Shown here piece after piece: positions 34,401 to 47,334 of a stretch of 64,000 bases of DNA (position 1 is its first letter; each line of letters opens with the position of its first letter). The notes beneath the pieces are model-generated. The model searched no databases and had not been told where the DNA came from. It was given only the letters and a program-made list of their open reading frames with translations. The position numbers and the translations under genes are program-made. Source of the DNA: Nissolia schottii (Eukaryota; Streptophyta; Magnoliopsida; Fabales; Fabaceae); assembly GCA_003254905.1 (NCBI GenBank), contig QANU01098975.1, positions 186,001 through 250,000 of the forward strand, in the 5' to 3' direction.

Positions 34401-37369
34401 TACTGAAGGACGGTTGTAGTAGTAGCTACATGTAGCTTGATGGGACATTATTAAACTTATACTTTCTACTTAAGAACCTTTGAAATTGACCAGACCCTAA
34501 ATATTGGCCATCCTAAATACATGCCGGAACAAATTGTAACTAAAGTAATAGAGTTACAATTGGGGATCTCATCTAGCTAAATGGTTAACAGATAATTAAC
34601 TAATACCCTTTTAGTATGCAACCTCATGAACGTGCCTATTTTTCTTTTATAAAAAAGATGTAGTCTTTTGGATGAGGGAGCAAAAAATTATTCCTCTCAT
34701 CATTGCGTGACTACTTCTCCAACTCACTCACTGTACGGAAACTATAACCAACGAAGATTATAGGAACTATCCCTACCCAAAAATTTTAATCCCGTGACAC
34801 AGTTTTTAAAGTTTTGTACTTATTATTATTATATAATGCACCAACTTTTTAAGAACTAATTTTCAACTTAAAAAAAAAAATAGTGCATTAAAAATTACGT
34901 AACTAATTCCCTACCTGCATTTCTTGAATAATTAAGTCCTAGATCCGCAATTCGAAAATTACAAATGCCAGTTATTTTTGTTTCTACATAATATGATCAT
35001 GTTAATACACTTTGACTAATGAGAGAATCTTTTTGGGTGGGTGTCCCTCCATTTCGCTACCTTATGCATGCTCATCACGTAATAATCATAATTATATACT
35101 TTATGTGAGTAGGCCATTATTAGGTCTACTAGCAATGAACCCTATAGACTATAGCAGTATTTCTATTCTTAAATGTATCTGACATTTTGAAATATGACAG
35201 TTATTATAGTGATCGAACGCTTCATAATTAACTTGAGAATGGCCATGTATGTAGTCTTTCCGATCTTGTTCGCCAGGGATAAATGCTTAAATTATGTTTG
35301 TGTGATGAATGCATGCTACGATACAGATTATCTTATGCGTGGTTAATTGACATTATTTAAATTAAAAAATAAGGATGAAAAGGAGGAATCAGAAAACCCC
35401 ATGGCTTCTTTCCAATATTCTGTAATTAGAATTATTTTTTTAGCAAAAATTTTGATGTGTTTTTAGAGGAAGAATTTTTTTTTTCTTGTTCTATTCTATT
35501 AAATGTTTAATACATCAATATCATGACTCAAATTATTAACTCATAATACTAATGTATGATATCACCAAACAAGCAAAAGTTATTGTTCTAAAAACATCTA
35601 CGAAATTTGTTAGGGGGCAAGATGCACATTCTTGTCATTTTTACAATATAAGAAATGTATGTTCCAGATTATTTTTCATAATTGTAGTTTTCTACACATT
35701 TTTATTTGATAAATAAATAAGTAATTTTTTTTATATACGATAAAATTACTACTACTATATATATATAAGAATAGTTTACTAATAAGCTGGGCAGTGACAC
35801 TGTCGACTGTCGTGTGTCTTGTGTGGATGTGATGTGATTAATTGAGAATCTTAACACCCGCGACAATAATAATTGCCTACTTTACCGCACATCCAGTGCC
35901 TTGGTGTGTTTTGCTTTCAACACCAACCATCATTTTTAGCAGAGTTTGCGTTGTACTATGTACCAACACAAAGGACACGCAGCTAACTGCAGTCCTGCAT
36001 GCCCCCTCTCATCACTCACGTTAATCATCATCGTCACCCCCCTCCTTCCCTTTATTTGTCCACTCAGATCATCAGCCCTTTTTGACAACCACACACACAA
36101 TTACATCTCACAACAATTTTAAATTTAATAAAATAGAAAAAAAAAGTGTTCAATATTAATCTTGAATCTTTGCGGTGGTGCCAGAAGAGAGGTAACGCAA
36201 CCAGCAAGTAAGGGGAGGGTCCTATACAAAAAATACAAAGTAGGAATTATTCCAACTGAGATAGGAAGAAAGAAGAAAGAAAGAGAAAGCCGTAGGCTTT
36301 AGTATTCACTTTCTCTATTCCCATGGGCGAAGATCTCTCCTTTCCCTTTATTATCCCCCCTCTCTCTCATTTTGCTTGTGATTTCGATCTCGAATCTTCC
36401 CGTTTTCCCTCCTTTCTTTTTCCCCCTTCCTTTGATCACTTCATTCTTTTCCTATCTCAGTATCTAGTTCAGTGTTTGATCATGATCGAGAATTAACACA
36501 TCCCCACCTCCTCCTCTTTTTGGAGAAAATTTACAAAGAAGGTTACTTTGACGTAATCATTTAGTCACCTCTCTCATAAATATTATGTGAAAGAGATGAC
36601 TACACTAAATTTATTGTCATAATAATACTACTTAAAATCCATTCAAGTACCCTTACCCGGCAAATGCTTTTATAAATCATCCAGCTACTTTTTTCCCTTT
36701 TTTTTCCTTTTAAAATCATTTTCTTATTTACTCAAAGCATTATGTGACAGTTACATAGAGGCATACACACTTACCTATATACACGCTTATACAAAGGAAA
36801 GGAAAAAGCTAGTATTGTACATTACACGGGATATGTGCTTTAGCATAGTAAAAGGTTCTGTTCACAACATCGCCACATACTTATGCGTCAAGCCATCAAT
36901 CAATCCATCACCATAGAAAAAAGTGAGTCAATTAATTATAAAAAATGATATATGACAATTTATTCGACAAGCCAAGTCATAAAAATGTTGTTAGTTACCG
37001 TACAGCTGCACCATAAAATAGCTACTCTAAACAACAGTAGCAGCTCCCACTAGACCTTGGAATGATGAAATGAAGTTACCATACTTGTTAAGATTAATCT
37101 ATTTTATATTTAAAAAAAGAAGTAATCAAGTTCTTTAAGAGACCTGGAAAGAAAATTCCATAGTATTATGGTACAAAATTAAGGAAACCCAACATATATG
37201 CACAATCATTTGAAGCAAATGAGGATATATGTGGATATATATAAATGTACATGAACCAAAACCACTCGACTCATTTGATTAGAACTCGTACTTAATTAGA
37301 AGAAGAAAAAAATAGCAGGAACCAAAATGATTCCTTAATCTACACATAAAATTTAGTAATTAATGATAA
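31405..37369. other. Long gene-free region
   Basis: Next to 31404 lies the kinase promoter. The rest is AT-rich. Two weak candidates are a GC-rich stretch at 32846-33100, open for 121 codons, and a 57-codon frame at 36323-36496 in pyrimidine-rich DNA. Neither shows a known family. Purine runs lie near 33780-33810. Confidence 0.4.
36323..36496 (+). other. Small open frame of 57 codons, function unknown
   Basis: The frame starts MGEDLSFPFIIPPLSHF in a favourable ATG context (CCCATGGGC). It follows purine-rich DNA and is itself pyrimidine-rich, like a plant leader region. No family is recognised and no downstream exon was found. It could be the first exon of an unseen gene, a transcribed leader, or chance. 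Confidence 0.15.
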
Positions 37370-38434
37370 CTACAGCATAAGTCCATTAGCAATGGCGCGA
37401 TAATGAGTGGTCTCATACACCGGAAGGTCCTCACAGTACCTATTGTTTTCCGCCAAGTGATCAAGCTCGAAAAGATCAGAACTTGAATAGCTTGCGACGT
37501 CGTCGTCGTCATCATCGTCATCTTCAATATGGACGCTCTTGTTGTACTCTTTGAAGAACTTGAACTCTTGTAATTCCTCGCTCTTGTTCTTATTAGGTGC
37601 TGGGCGTCCAATTTTCCAGGCGGTTGGAACCGAAACCGCCATTGCCCTGATCTTCTCCTCCTCTGCTTCTTCGTAAACGTATTTGTGGCCACAGGGCCGG
37701 CTTTCTTCATCGACGATCACGGTCACGGGGTAGAAGCGCACCCTTCTCTTTTCTGTGGTGGAAGGCGTGTTCTTACTCAAACAGGACCGCGCAAAAGAGG
37801 ACGCAGACGAACACGCTGTAGCAGTAGAAGAAGAAGATTGTGCTCCTTGTTTGGCCGCATTGATTTTGTTCCCTGTGGTGAAGAGAGAGTTGAGGAAATT
37901 GGTGAGTTTCGGCGATATTGGCTGCTTCACCTTCTTGAGGTTGTTGTAGATCTTGAGGGCCCTCGATTTTGACTTGATCAACCCTTGCTCGTTGCTTGAA
38001 ATGCTGTTCCCTGCTGCGTCTGAATTATTGTTGTGGGAATAAGCAGCAGGGTCCAGCATCTGGGCACCGTACCTCCTTGTCTTGTTGCTGTCTGGTTTTG
38101 AAGAGGCAGGGAGGGGCACGCTTGTCCTTACGGGCCCGGGCCTGCAGGAGGATCTACCCGCTGCTGCACCGTACATGGATTCCGTGTCAGAGCAGGAGGA
38201 AGACAGTCCTCCTGAGCTTGATTCCGAGGAGCTGAATAACGCGCCACGGCGAGCGTGACGCGTCTTTTGGGTTCTGCTCTGTTTCTTCCCCGCCATGGCT
38301 GTCGCTTCTGTGTAGAACCTCTCCGCAGCACCGTCGTCGATGGAGCGGTAAATGTGGTCTAAGAGCGTGGAAGAGAAGGAGGGGTTTTTGTCGTCTTGGA
38401 GGAACGTCTTCTTGCTCTTGTCAGACCTGTACAT
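37370..38434 (-). CDS. Protein BIG GRAIN 1-like
   Basis: A single-exon gene of 354 aa. The BIG GRAIN 1 family is plant-specific; the rice founder is a membrane-associated protein that raises auxin transport and response and enlarges grain. Conserved blocks in order: FSSTLLDHIYRSID near residue 20, a Ser-rich stretch, KSRALKIYNNLKKVKQPISP near 155, NFLNSLFTTGN, RRVRFYPVTVIVDEE-RPCGHK near 230, an acidic run of eight Asp near 310, YSSSDLFELDHL, and the end LPVYETTHYRAIANGLML. There are no membrane helices or catalytic motifs; most of the chain should be disordered. All family blocks are present, so it looks intact. The start at 38434 is supported by the family-like MYR...DKNPSFSS beginning. Confidence 0.88.
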   Translation of the reverse strand: MYRSDKSKKTFLQDDKNPSFSSTLLDHIYRSIDDGAAERFYTEATAMAGKKQSRTQKTRHARRGALFSSSESSSGGLSSSCSDTESMYGAAAGRSSCRPGPVRTSVPLPASSKPDSNKTRRYGAQMLDPAAYSHNNNSDAAGNSISSNEQGLIKSKSRALKIYNNLKKVKQPISPKLTNFLNSLFTTGNKINAAKQGAQSSSSTATACSSASSFARSCLSKNTPSTTEKRRVRFYPVTVIVDEESRPCGHKYVYEEAEEEKIRAMAVSVPTAWKIGRPAPNKNKSEELQEFKFFKEYNKSVHIEDDDDDDDDVASYSSSDLFELDHLAENNRYCEDLPVYETTHYRAIANGLML

Positions 38435-38590
38435 GTTGCCGTTGATTGGGAGAGAAGCGTGCGTGTGTGGAGTGGGGTAGCGGTGTTAGTTTTGGGGGTG
38501 AAATGAAGATGATGATTGAGGGTAGATGGATAGGTGAACAGAGTAATTGATGGATGCTTTTGTATGTGAGTTCAAATGGAAGGGAAGACC

Positions 38591-38596
38591 TTTATA
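38591..38596 (-). promoter_or_regulatory. Candidate TATA box of the BIG GRAIN 1-like gene
   Basis: TATAAA on the minus strand about 157 bp upstream of the ATG, allowing a 5' UTR of roughly 120 bases. Confidence 0.45.
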
Positions 38597-38599
38597 AAG

Positions 38600-41500
38600 G
38601 GGAGCACGCGCGTGCCCACTCCCATCCTCTGCTCACGTGTCACTTCACTCCTTTGTGCTAGATTATGATAGTAGACTAGAAACGCAGGCTTCCATCGCAT
38701 TTTCTTACATTAATAACTATAACAACTAACATTGGTGCTAATTCCTCATACGCCTCACCACTATACCACTCATATATACAGTTGCCACTACACACCAATT
38801 TATCCTTTTTCATGACCCCCAAATTCGAATTTTGTATCCGTTGATCCAGTTGAAGAGATTGCGGGCTCAAGCACTCAACAGTGTTCGTGTGTGTAAGCCC
38901 ACTGGGAGGGCCCACGTGTTAAAATGAGTATTGGACTAATTATTATTTGCCCACTTGTTATTTTGAGAGAGCCATTTGAATTTAGGTGATTATTACTACT
39001 CACCCTACTACTGCCAATTTAGTTCGTGCATGAATGGGGCAACAAACAAATGCACGTATTTATGCCTCACTTATTAAATTCCACGCGCTGGGTATACACT
39101 GCGGTATTATTTCATATTTTCATTCAATGTGTCAGCAGCGGTGGCTTTAATTCTAATTATTTTTTTTTTCCATGTTTGGTATCCAAGGTTTTTCAATTCA
39201 TGCCTATAAATGGATAGTATAGCTTATTGAAAATAAATACGCGCAATCAGTGGGATTCAACAAGGATGAACTATTCAAATACACAAATAAAATATCGCAA
39301 ATCAAATAATTGTTCCTATCTTCCTCTAGGTAAGGTTCAATGATTTTTGTATTGAACTTCAAATCACAATATATAGCTGAATTAATCTCAAAAAACTAAC
39401 TAAATAAGACATAACAATATGACGACTACTTCCATTAAAGTATGGCCTTGGAAATGACAAATATGCATTAAGCTTGGTTTCTTATGGTTGGTGGTATATA
39501 ATATAGATTTTTTTTTTCCAAATAAACATAAGATATAATGATTGAGGTGATAGGTACCTCGACATGCAAAAAGGTCAAGCCTCGTTATTAAGCTTCTATA
39601 TTGATTAATACTTAGTCCAATGGATAAAATTATTAGGCTGTATTTGACATTTGTTGAGGGGAAATTTCAGATAAGGGTCGCCTTTGGGAGATTATCCCAG
39701 CAAGAGGAATAATACCGGATCGGATGCTTTGGTTGGGACTATTGGTATCGTTAGAAATTGATGCACCAACAAAATTTGTTTAGCTTTTACGATCCAAGGC
39801 TTACTCCCAAAATTTTTTTAGAAAAAAATGCCAACTAAAGTTTGTGCTGCTAATGAGTGGAAATGAATATATAGCTAGAGAATTCATACATCACTTGGTT
39901 AATGCCTTTGCTTAAGGATTATGGGACCCGTTTTGTATTTTGCTAATATTATAATTTTTATTTCCTATATTTTGGAAATCATAGAAGGCTCTGTTACTCA
40001 ACAGAATGGGAGTGACAGTTCAGAGGTAAAAAAGAAACAAGTGGATCAGACAAACAAAAACTTTAATCAAGAGAAAATGATGGATCTTTTAAGAGCAGCA
40101 AATTTACATGGGAAATTTCAATCATCAGGAATTTTAATCAAGGAGCGCAATTGTGTAACGATTACCTTTACCTAATTGATTTTTCAATACGCCAAATTGT
40201 ATTACAGCTATCAATATTTACTATACTATTACTAACCCGTGTCACACTCATTTATCATGCACATCAACTTTCCTATGGGTTTCGTTAATTTATTACATTA
40301 AAAAGACAATAATAATATTAACAATTAAAATTATAAATAAGTTATAATTACACTTGAAATTATAAATAAGATAGTTAGAATAATTATGATAGTAAATGAA
40401 GTTGCAATAACAACTAATGATAATGAACTGAGAAATTAATTTAACCTATAACTTACAATTTCAATAATTAAATAATCAAATTTTAAATTTTGAGAATCGA
40501 AATGCCTCATATTTACAATATAATTTCAATGACCAAAATCCACATTTTTTATTTTCTCCTAAAGAAAATCACCAAAGTTGATGCAAATTTGATGATTGGC
40601 ATCAAAAACTTCATCAAAGTAGCTGCTCGGAGAAACTACAGACAATCACTTACGTGAATTGAAGGCTCCTAAAGTTTTCATAACTTGAAGCAAATTTCTA
40701 TTAATAAATTTTTTCTTTAAATACATGCCGGTAATCAAATAGGAGTAGTGGTAATCAACTACACCACTCTTACCAACAAAATAATAATAATCTTACCAAC
40801 AACAAAAATAAAAAAACTGTACCACTTGAATTTCATTATTGAACTCACGCAAACTCAAATTCCTCCTTAGCATGTGCTAAATCACTCTCAAAAGTTTGTA
40901 AATTGGAAAAAGTAGCAACTACAGAAAAGCAGAGTCATCCTGTACGCACTCTAAAAAAATTAAAGGGGGCCTGCAAACTTATTTTTATTAATCATCATCA
41001 GCTATAATCAAAGAGCCTTCGTTTATTCAGACTCGAGAATTGGAACGTAGAAAGTATATGGCCCTAATCTTTCTGGCTCATAAGATAATTAAGATGTAAC
41101 ATTGTTAATCATTGAAAAACTAAGCTGATAGACAATTTATCAGAGAATTGAATTGGTCTAACTTAACAGAAATAAAAATTTTCTTAAAATTATAAATGTT
41201 ACGTAAACATTTCCTTTAAATAATAGAGACTTAATACAATTTTTCTAATAAGAGCATTAGAGATATAATTTTGAAATTCAAAATACTCGAATTGATTATT
41301 TCTAGTTAATGGACACGTGGAGACATGACTAAGAAAGAAGGGACCCACAGCTGGCCCCAAAGCAGTGTTGTACCACGTGACAGGGCATGGCCCCAACACA
41401 TCTGACGACAACCCCCGCAGGGCCCCAAATTAAGAAGAAGAAAAAACAAAACATCGAAAGCGATGTGTTATGGGTAGGGCATGGATCAGTTGCTATATTA

Positions 41501-42623
41501 ATGTCACTCTAATTCGAAAGCGATGCTGTCTTGGTTACGCATAACTTCAGCTAGATGAGAGTTTTTTTTTCTCATTCTTTATTTTACCTTTTCCTGACAA
41601 CCCTGTCTATCTTCCCCCTCTTCCTTATCAAACCCAGCTTAACATGTCTTTGTTAGATCAGTGAAGTATGCGTTGCACCCACGTGCACTCGCATGTGTGT
41701 GTTGCCATCTCTATTGTTGTTGTTCTAACTTCTTAATAGTCACGTGCACTGCATGCATGTTGTTGTTGTCCCTCCGTTGTCGCTTGTGAGCTTCCTCATG
41801 GCCCCCCATCTCTTTCAAACTAAATCCACTGTATGAAATTATGTATAAATTCAATTCCTTGTAATTAATGAATTCCCTCTGTCCATTGTCAGCTTCAACA
41901 GCCATTTCAGTTAGATTAGATAATGGGGATTCAGTTGACAGCGATATCACAAATACCCCTCACCCTGAAATGGAGTGACAATGTATAAACATTATCTTTC
42001 ATTTCACTCCTTTCATCAACAAAATTCCAATTATTATTTTTATGACTTACCAAAGAATCTCTGCCAAAGGCATGTATGAGGATCTTGAATCACTTCACCT
42101 TGTCTATGTTCATTCATTTTTAATGTGAAACTTCTTCCTAAATGTTATTTATAGTCATCTTGCACGAGACATTGCTGACTCATTTTCCATCTATCATTAA
42201 ATGAGACTGAAATTTTATCTAACAGTGTATAATTAATGAATCAGCACAATGTCTCATATGACTACAAATAATTTTATTTAAAAAAAAAAATACCTCATCC
42301 TCATCTTTGCATGATGCATCGCGAATAAGTCTAGTGACAAAGCAGTCCAACTCAAATGCTATTAAAGAGATCCATGCACTTTGCAGATTACAGGTTTAAA
42401 CCACGAGTCCAACCCACCCTCCAATTGAGAAATATTATGACACATGATAACACGATTAAAGCATGAACTCCTTTATTTCTTCCTTCTCTTCACGGTTTGG
42501 ATTCCATATCAGCAATAATACAATGTCTGATATAAGCAAGCACAAGACAGATGGCAGCTCATTGCCCCTTACAAATTACAAAGTAACATACAAATGTCTC
42601 AATTATACAAAATGCTGCTCCCA
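38600..42623. other. Gene-free region between the BIG GRAIN 1-like gene and the omega-amidase gene
   Basis: AT-rich. An 84-codon plus-strand frame at 39921-40175 starts with a hydrophobic stretch and continues polar, but no family is recognised and composition gives no support. No RNA gene is seen. Confidence 0.4.
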
Positions 42624-45600
42624 TCAGTGTGAATTCAGTCTTTGACAATCCACCAATTGGTAAAGGTCGCCTCGTCGTTGCTTAGTCACAGGGAGATTTG
42701 TCCTGAACAATTAAATCACAGAAATTAGGCATAATAATGAGTACGACTGGGCAGTCGCAAGTTAAAACTTGTGCAAGACATGTTTGTAGAGTGAAGAAAA
42801 GAAAACCTTCTCTGCTCTAATATTGAATAGTCAATTTCTGTGACGATGATTGCTTCCTCATGTTCTGTAGTAGCCAGAACTTCTCCAAACTGCCACATTA
42901 TATGGTCCATAAGTTATTGGTACATAAACAGGCATGTCAGATTCAGAAGCTTTAACGACAGTTAAAAAAATATTTTCCCATCTATTTGTAATTAAAACTC
43001 ATAAAATGTAATACCAGGTCCATAATCAGCATATTTAGTTGCCTCTACCCAAGAAAAGCTAAAGCTAAAGGATTTACTTACTGGTCCAACAAGAGTGGAG
43101 TGGCCCCAAGCCACATAACTAGATCCAGTGTCCCGAGCAGGTGAACAGGTTGCCACATATAACTGTTAAATAATGGAATTCCACAAGTTATGATCCACTA
43201 GCATCTTCAGAGCTTAAACATTTGCAATTCAAAATACAACAGGCTTAGAATATACAGAGAAACCCCTAACTATAACCCTGTTTAAAGTCATACAAACAAC
43301 AGCATCAATCTCACCAATTAAACAATAAAATAGTGAGACATATCCTTTATCTCAATCCCCATTAACTTGGCAACTTCCTTTTTGGATCTGAGGGAGTAAT
43401 GAAGCCTTCCCAACTTCATTGCTCATCTGTGGATAACCAATCTGAGTGGCAAGATCAGATTAGGAATGAAAAGTAGCATCTGCGTTCTAGTAATTTCTTG
43501 TTCACAATGCAAACATCCCCCAACACAAAGCTACCATGTTAAGATCGTTATTTGGTTCATTCATCAAGAACTCAAACCCAAATAGAAAAATAAAAATTAC
43601 TCGATAATCTTCAGAATTGATACACACTATCTTTAAAATATACATGCAATAAAAAAATCCACAAGTTCCAAAAATAAGAGGTCATTACCTGATTATCTGT
43701 AGCCCTGCATATGAAAAAGCAAAGCACCGATTAGAAACCAAATATGGATAAGTCATTAATTAATAAATATTTTTTATATGTTTGCAGTGCCAAAGACAAG
43801 ACAAGAGTCAGAGGAAAGAAAATGAAAGAAAAAACAAAGTGAAAGGAAACCCCATTGCATATTCTAAGTTTCAGACTATTAAGTATGATCATAAGTTTCT
43901 TGTTATTCTTGTAACCAAGGTTATATTTCTTAATAGATATCAATTATCCATTATATATTATATCGTTCAGCAAACTATCAGTCCAATCTGATTGAACTAA
44001 CAACTGCAAAGAACCATTGAACAATCAAGTTTGTGGCTGTTGTTTCCAGACAGTAACTGGAATGCACATCATTCATGAATGACTAGCATATTGGATACTT
44101 AAAGCAACTATATAGGGATATAAAATTAAAAGAACCAGTTCTATAACAATTTTCAGGATGTCAATTGTACATTAAGTTGTATTTATTATTACCTAGCCCT
44201 CTGCAATAACTCCCAATGCAGTGGTCCTGTTGTCATGTTAAATGCCCCGGGATAGCAGAGCAAGTGAGCACCTGAAGTTAAAAGATGACACCATAAGTTT
44301 TCAAACTGGAACAAGAAATTTTTTTCTATTCACCCTCCTCCCGCTAGCAAACAAAATTGTTACTCAACCAAGCTGATTGAACTTACGAGGCATGAATTAA
44401 ATGCCTTGGATAACTCAAATTATTCACAATCAATTACAAGTAGACAAGAGTAACTGCTTCCAAGCAAGTTAATGGAAAAGACAAACCTCTTGCTGCATAT
44501 ATCATTGCTAGTTCCGGAAAACGAATGTCATAACAGATGCCTATGCCAATGCGCCCAACCTCTGCAGGAATCAACTCATCAATACAAATTTTTACCCGAA
44601 CGATGGGAAATTCATTGCATGAAAAACACAACCAGAAAGGATGAAATTAGACTAATCTCATGACACATGGTAGAGAGGAAAAATGTACTATTTGATAAAT
44701 AAATGTCAAAACCGTGTTATACATTTTAGGAAGTTTTATATTTTATTCTTAATGTATCTTTATTCTGTATCACAGCTGTATCTTGCTATTAATATTAGGA
44801 TTATGTATTTAGAAACAATCCCACAATCATAGGGATTTGTTCTCTAGAATTAGTGGTTCATATTTCCTAAAATAGCTAGCATGCTCATGTGTGTGTGTGT
44901 GTATATACATATAGGTCTCATGACCTCAGAATTAATATAGCAGAATATATTATTCCTTCTAACTTTGATAATAAAGAATGACTGGATGGGAAGCCTTTAC
45001 AAGATTGCTTTCTTTTCTCCTCAATTTTATTAAGAAAATGCAAGATAAAACCACGCTACAAACATAACTAGCACTTGTCTTATCCTACCCATTTTGTACC
45101 ATTCTCCTGATTTATGTAGAAACATTCATTCCTTTATATCACACACACCAATATGAGAGGCCAATGCTATGTAAATATGTGGTCTGAACATAATCATCAA
45201 ATTCTAAGGGTAAACCAGGTTTTCAACAATATCACCTCCATAAGAAGCTAATATTCCATTTCCTTAATAGGTATTACTCATTTACATGATGACAAACAAA
45301 ATAGCAGAACCAAAGACTGCAACATTAGTTTACTGATGGAGATAGAATCAGGGAAAGTGTGCTTAAATGTGTAACCAGAGAATATGTTAGACCTGTGTCC
45401 ACAATTGTTGGAGTCTCCCCAGCAGTAAGAGTTTTTGATTCAATAAAGGTAATCTTCCCAGGGATGTCAATATCAAAAAGGTGTATCTGTAGCGACACTG
45501 GTATGTCAGAATATACAGAACAAAGCAAATGCTAAAATTGATTCATGAATTACTAACTCACCATCAAGATCAATTATGAAATTTAATTTCCAAATAGGAT

Positions 45601-46504
45601 TGTGTCTATAGAATAATCTGATAAGCGGCAAGTGAATTACTTTGGGAGGCACAAGCACATCAAATATAAAAAAACCAAAGATTAAAATCAGATTCCTATG
45701 AAACATTAACCAGCATACCAAACATTTTGTATGACACCAGAAATGCTTACCTTACGGTGCTTGGCTTTCAGCGCCCCATCGGTGCCAAAGACACAGCAAG
45801 TGTTGTACAACTTGCCTCCGGAACGTTCCGGTATAGAACCACCGACAATGGTGATCTTCAAGAGACGAGACAGCTCAGAGAGCATAGCAGTGGACGGTGA
45901 CGCATCGCCGTCAGCGTCAATATCCTCAGCGTAGTGGGGGAAACTGTCATTGGAGTAAGGACTATTCCAAATTTCCTAAAACAATAGCCCACTCACTAAG
46001 ATGCACAAAAAAAATACAAAAATGATTGGGGAAAATTTTTAAAAATGAAAACTTGAGATGATAGGAAGGAGAACTTACCGGGAGAAGGACAAGCTGGGCA
46101 CCCTTTGAGGCAGCGTCCTGAATGGCGGAGCGGGCGTGGGCGATGTTGCGGTCCTTGTCGGGGGTTACAGAGAGCTGGCAGAGCCCAATCTTGAACTGAA
46201 ACGAAAGGAAGTAGAGCAGAGTAAGAAAAAATGGGTGAGCGAATTGGGGAATGGAGAGTGAGGAGATGAAGAACGAACTTGCCTTGGAGAGAGGTGGAGG
46301 GGGCAATGGAATTGCAGGTGGGGCCCGGGCACGTTCGTTGTTGGAGGAGGCGGCCATTGAAAGTGTTGGAGAAGAGTGGATTCGGCGGTTGATGGCGGTG
46401 GAAGAGAGAAAGGGGAAGAAGGGTTTACAGGAATAATAAGGAATCTGGTGGTGGAGATTGAAACACTTTGGGGTAATCAGAGATGATATTGCGAACGCTT
46501 TCAT
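42624..46504 (-). CDS. Omega-amidase, chloroplastic (nitrilase superfamily, NIT2-like)
   Basis: A C-N hydrolase that deaminates alpha-ketoglutaramate and alpha-ketosuccinamate to 2-oxo acids plus ammonia. Ten exons on the minus strand: 46504-46283, 46195-46079, 45975-45751, 45486-45393, 44561-44487, 44271-44193, 43704-43689, 43162-43082, 42889-42807 and 42702-42624, giving 356 aa. The Glu-Lys-Cys triad is complete: Glu114 (LLPEIW, at the exon 2/3 join), Lys188 ([14 protein letters not shown]) and Cys229 ([10 protein letters not shown]). Residues 1-50 look like a transit peptide; an internal Met at 50 (MAASS) could give a cytosolic form. It closely resembles Arabidopsis At5g12040, from memory. 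Intron 1 has a GC donor (AAG|GCAAGT), is 87 nt long and has no in-frame stop. Exon 7 is only 16 nt. All other introns are GT-AG. The gene shares its upstream region with the divergent RWP-RK gene. Confidence 0.92.
44714..44965. mobile_element. Possible solo LTR in omega-amidase intron 4
   Basis: The sequence from TGTTATACATTTTAGGAAG to about TTCCTTCTAAC, with a GT run and TATATACATATA before a polypyrimidine end, has the texture of a copia LTR. No target duplication or second copy is visible in the window, so this is weak. Confidence 0.25.
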
Positions 46505-47334
46505 TTTCTGTGATCAATTCTGCTGCAATCCAAAACCCTTGGTCCAGGTCAACTTCAAGTTTGGGACGCAACAGAAACGACGTCGTTGCCACAAGTCAAA
46601 AACGACGTCGTTGCAGAAAACAAGTCAAAACTTTGAAGCGGCATACAACATACCAACGGTAATTAACTGCCACTCGCGCCTCTTTATTTCCTATATATAT
46701 ATATAATTCATTCCTGTTCGGTACCAAGTTCTCACATTCGCACTCGCGCTTCTCTTCTCTTTCGTAAGGAGAAGAGAAGAGAGTGAGTGGATTTGGCAGA
46801 TTTGCGGAAGAATAAGAAGAAGAAGAAGAAGAAGGAGTGTGGGTGTGGTTTGGAGATAGATATTCGAAGACTCTTGCATCGCATTGTGCAGGCAAGCAAT
46901 TATGGCATTTCCAACGCCTTTGTTTCCCTTTTTTTTTTGCATCGATTCTGTTCTGTTCAGAAATCCGAGTCCTTGAATTTTCATTCCTCATGTCCAAAGT
47001 GTGAATTTTAGTTTATACATTCTAAATACATGCCGCCTTCAAAATTTTATAGATAATACGAAGATATTATGGCCAGACAATATTCGTATTGGTGTGTTGT
47101 TACGTATACTTAATTTTAACAATACCTTCATTTGTTCATTAATAACTGCAATTATAATGTCCATTTGGCTAATTGCTTATATACTTACAGATATTACTAT
47201 TCTCTGCCTATCATCACAGAGTATTGAGTCTAAAGTTTCTTACATTGAGTAGTGGCACTATATCTTTGGCGCCGCTAAATAGATTGGCTTCGGAAAACTC
47301 TACTTTTTTTAATCTTCCATTATTATTGTGAATC
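46505..47334. promoter_or_regulatory. Shared upstream region of two divergent genes
   Basis: 830 bp separate the ATGs of the omega-amidase (minus) and the RWP-RK gene (plus). It holds two ACGT-core palindromes at 46575-46613 and a GAA run near 46810-46834. It probably contains both 5' UTRs. Confidence 0.5.
46575..46613. promoter_or_regulatory. Paired AACGACGTCGTT palindromes
   Basis: AAACGACGTCGTTG occurs twice (46575-46588 and 46600-46613), about 25 bp apart and 70-110 bp upstream of the omega-amidase ATG. The ACGT core suits bZIP factors. Binding is inferred only. Confidence 0.4.

Noticed and set aside
39921-40175. 84-codon frame starting with a hydrophobic stretch, possible secreted peptide
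   Set aside because: No signal-peptide cleavage pattern or family match that I can support.
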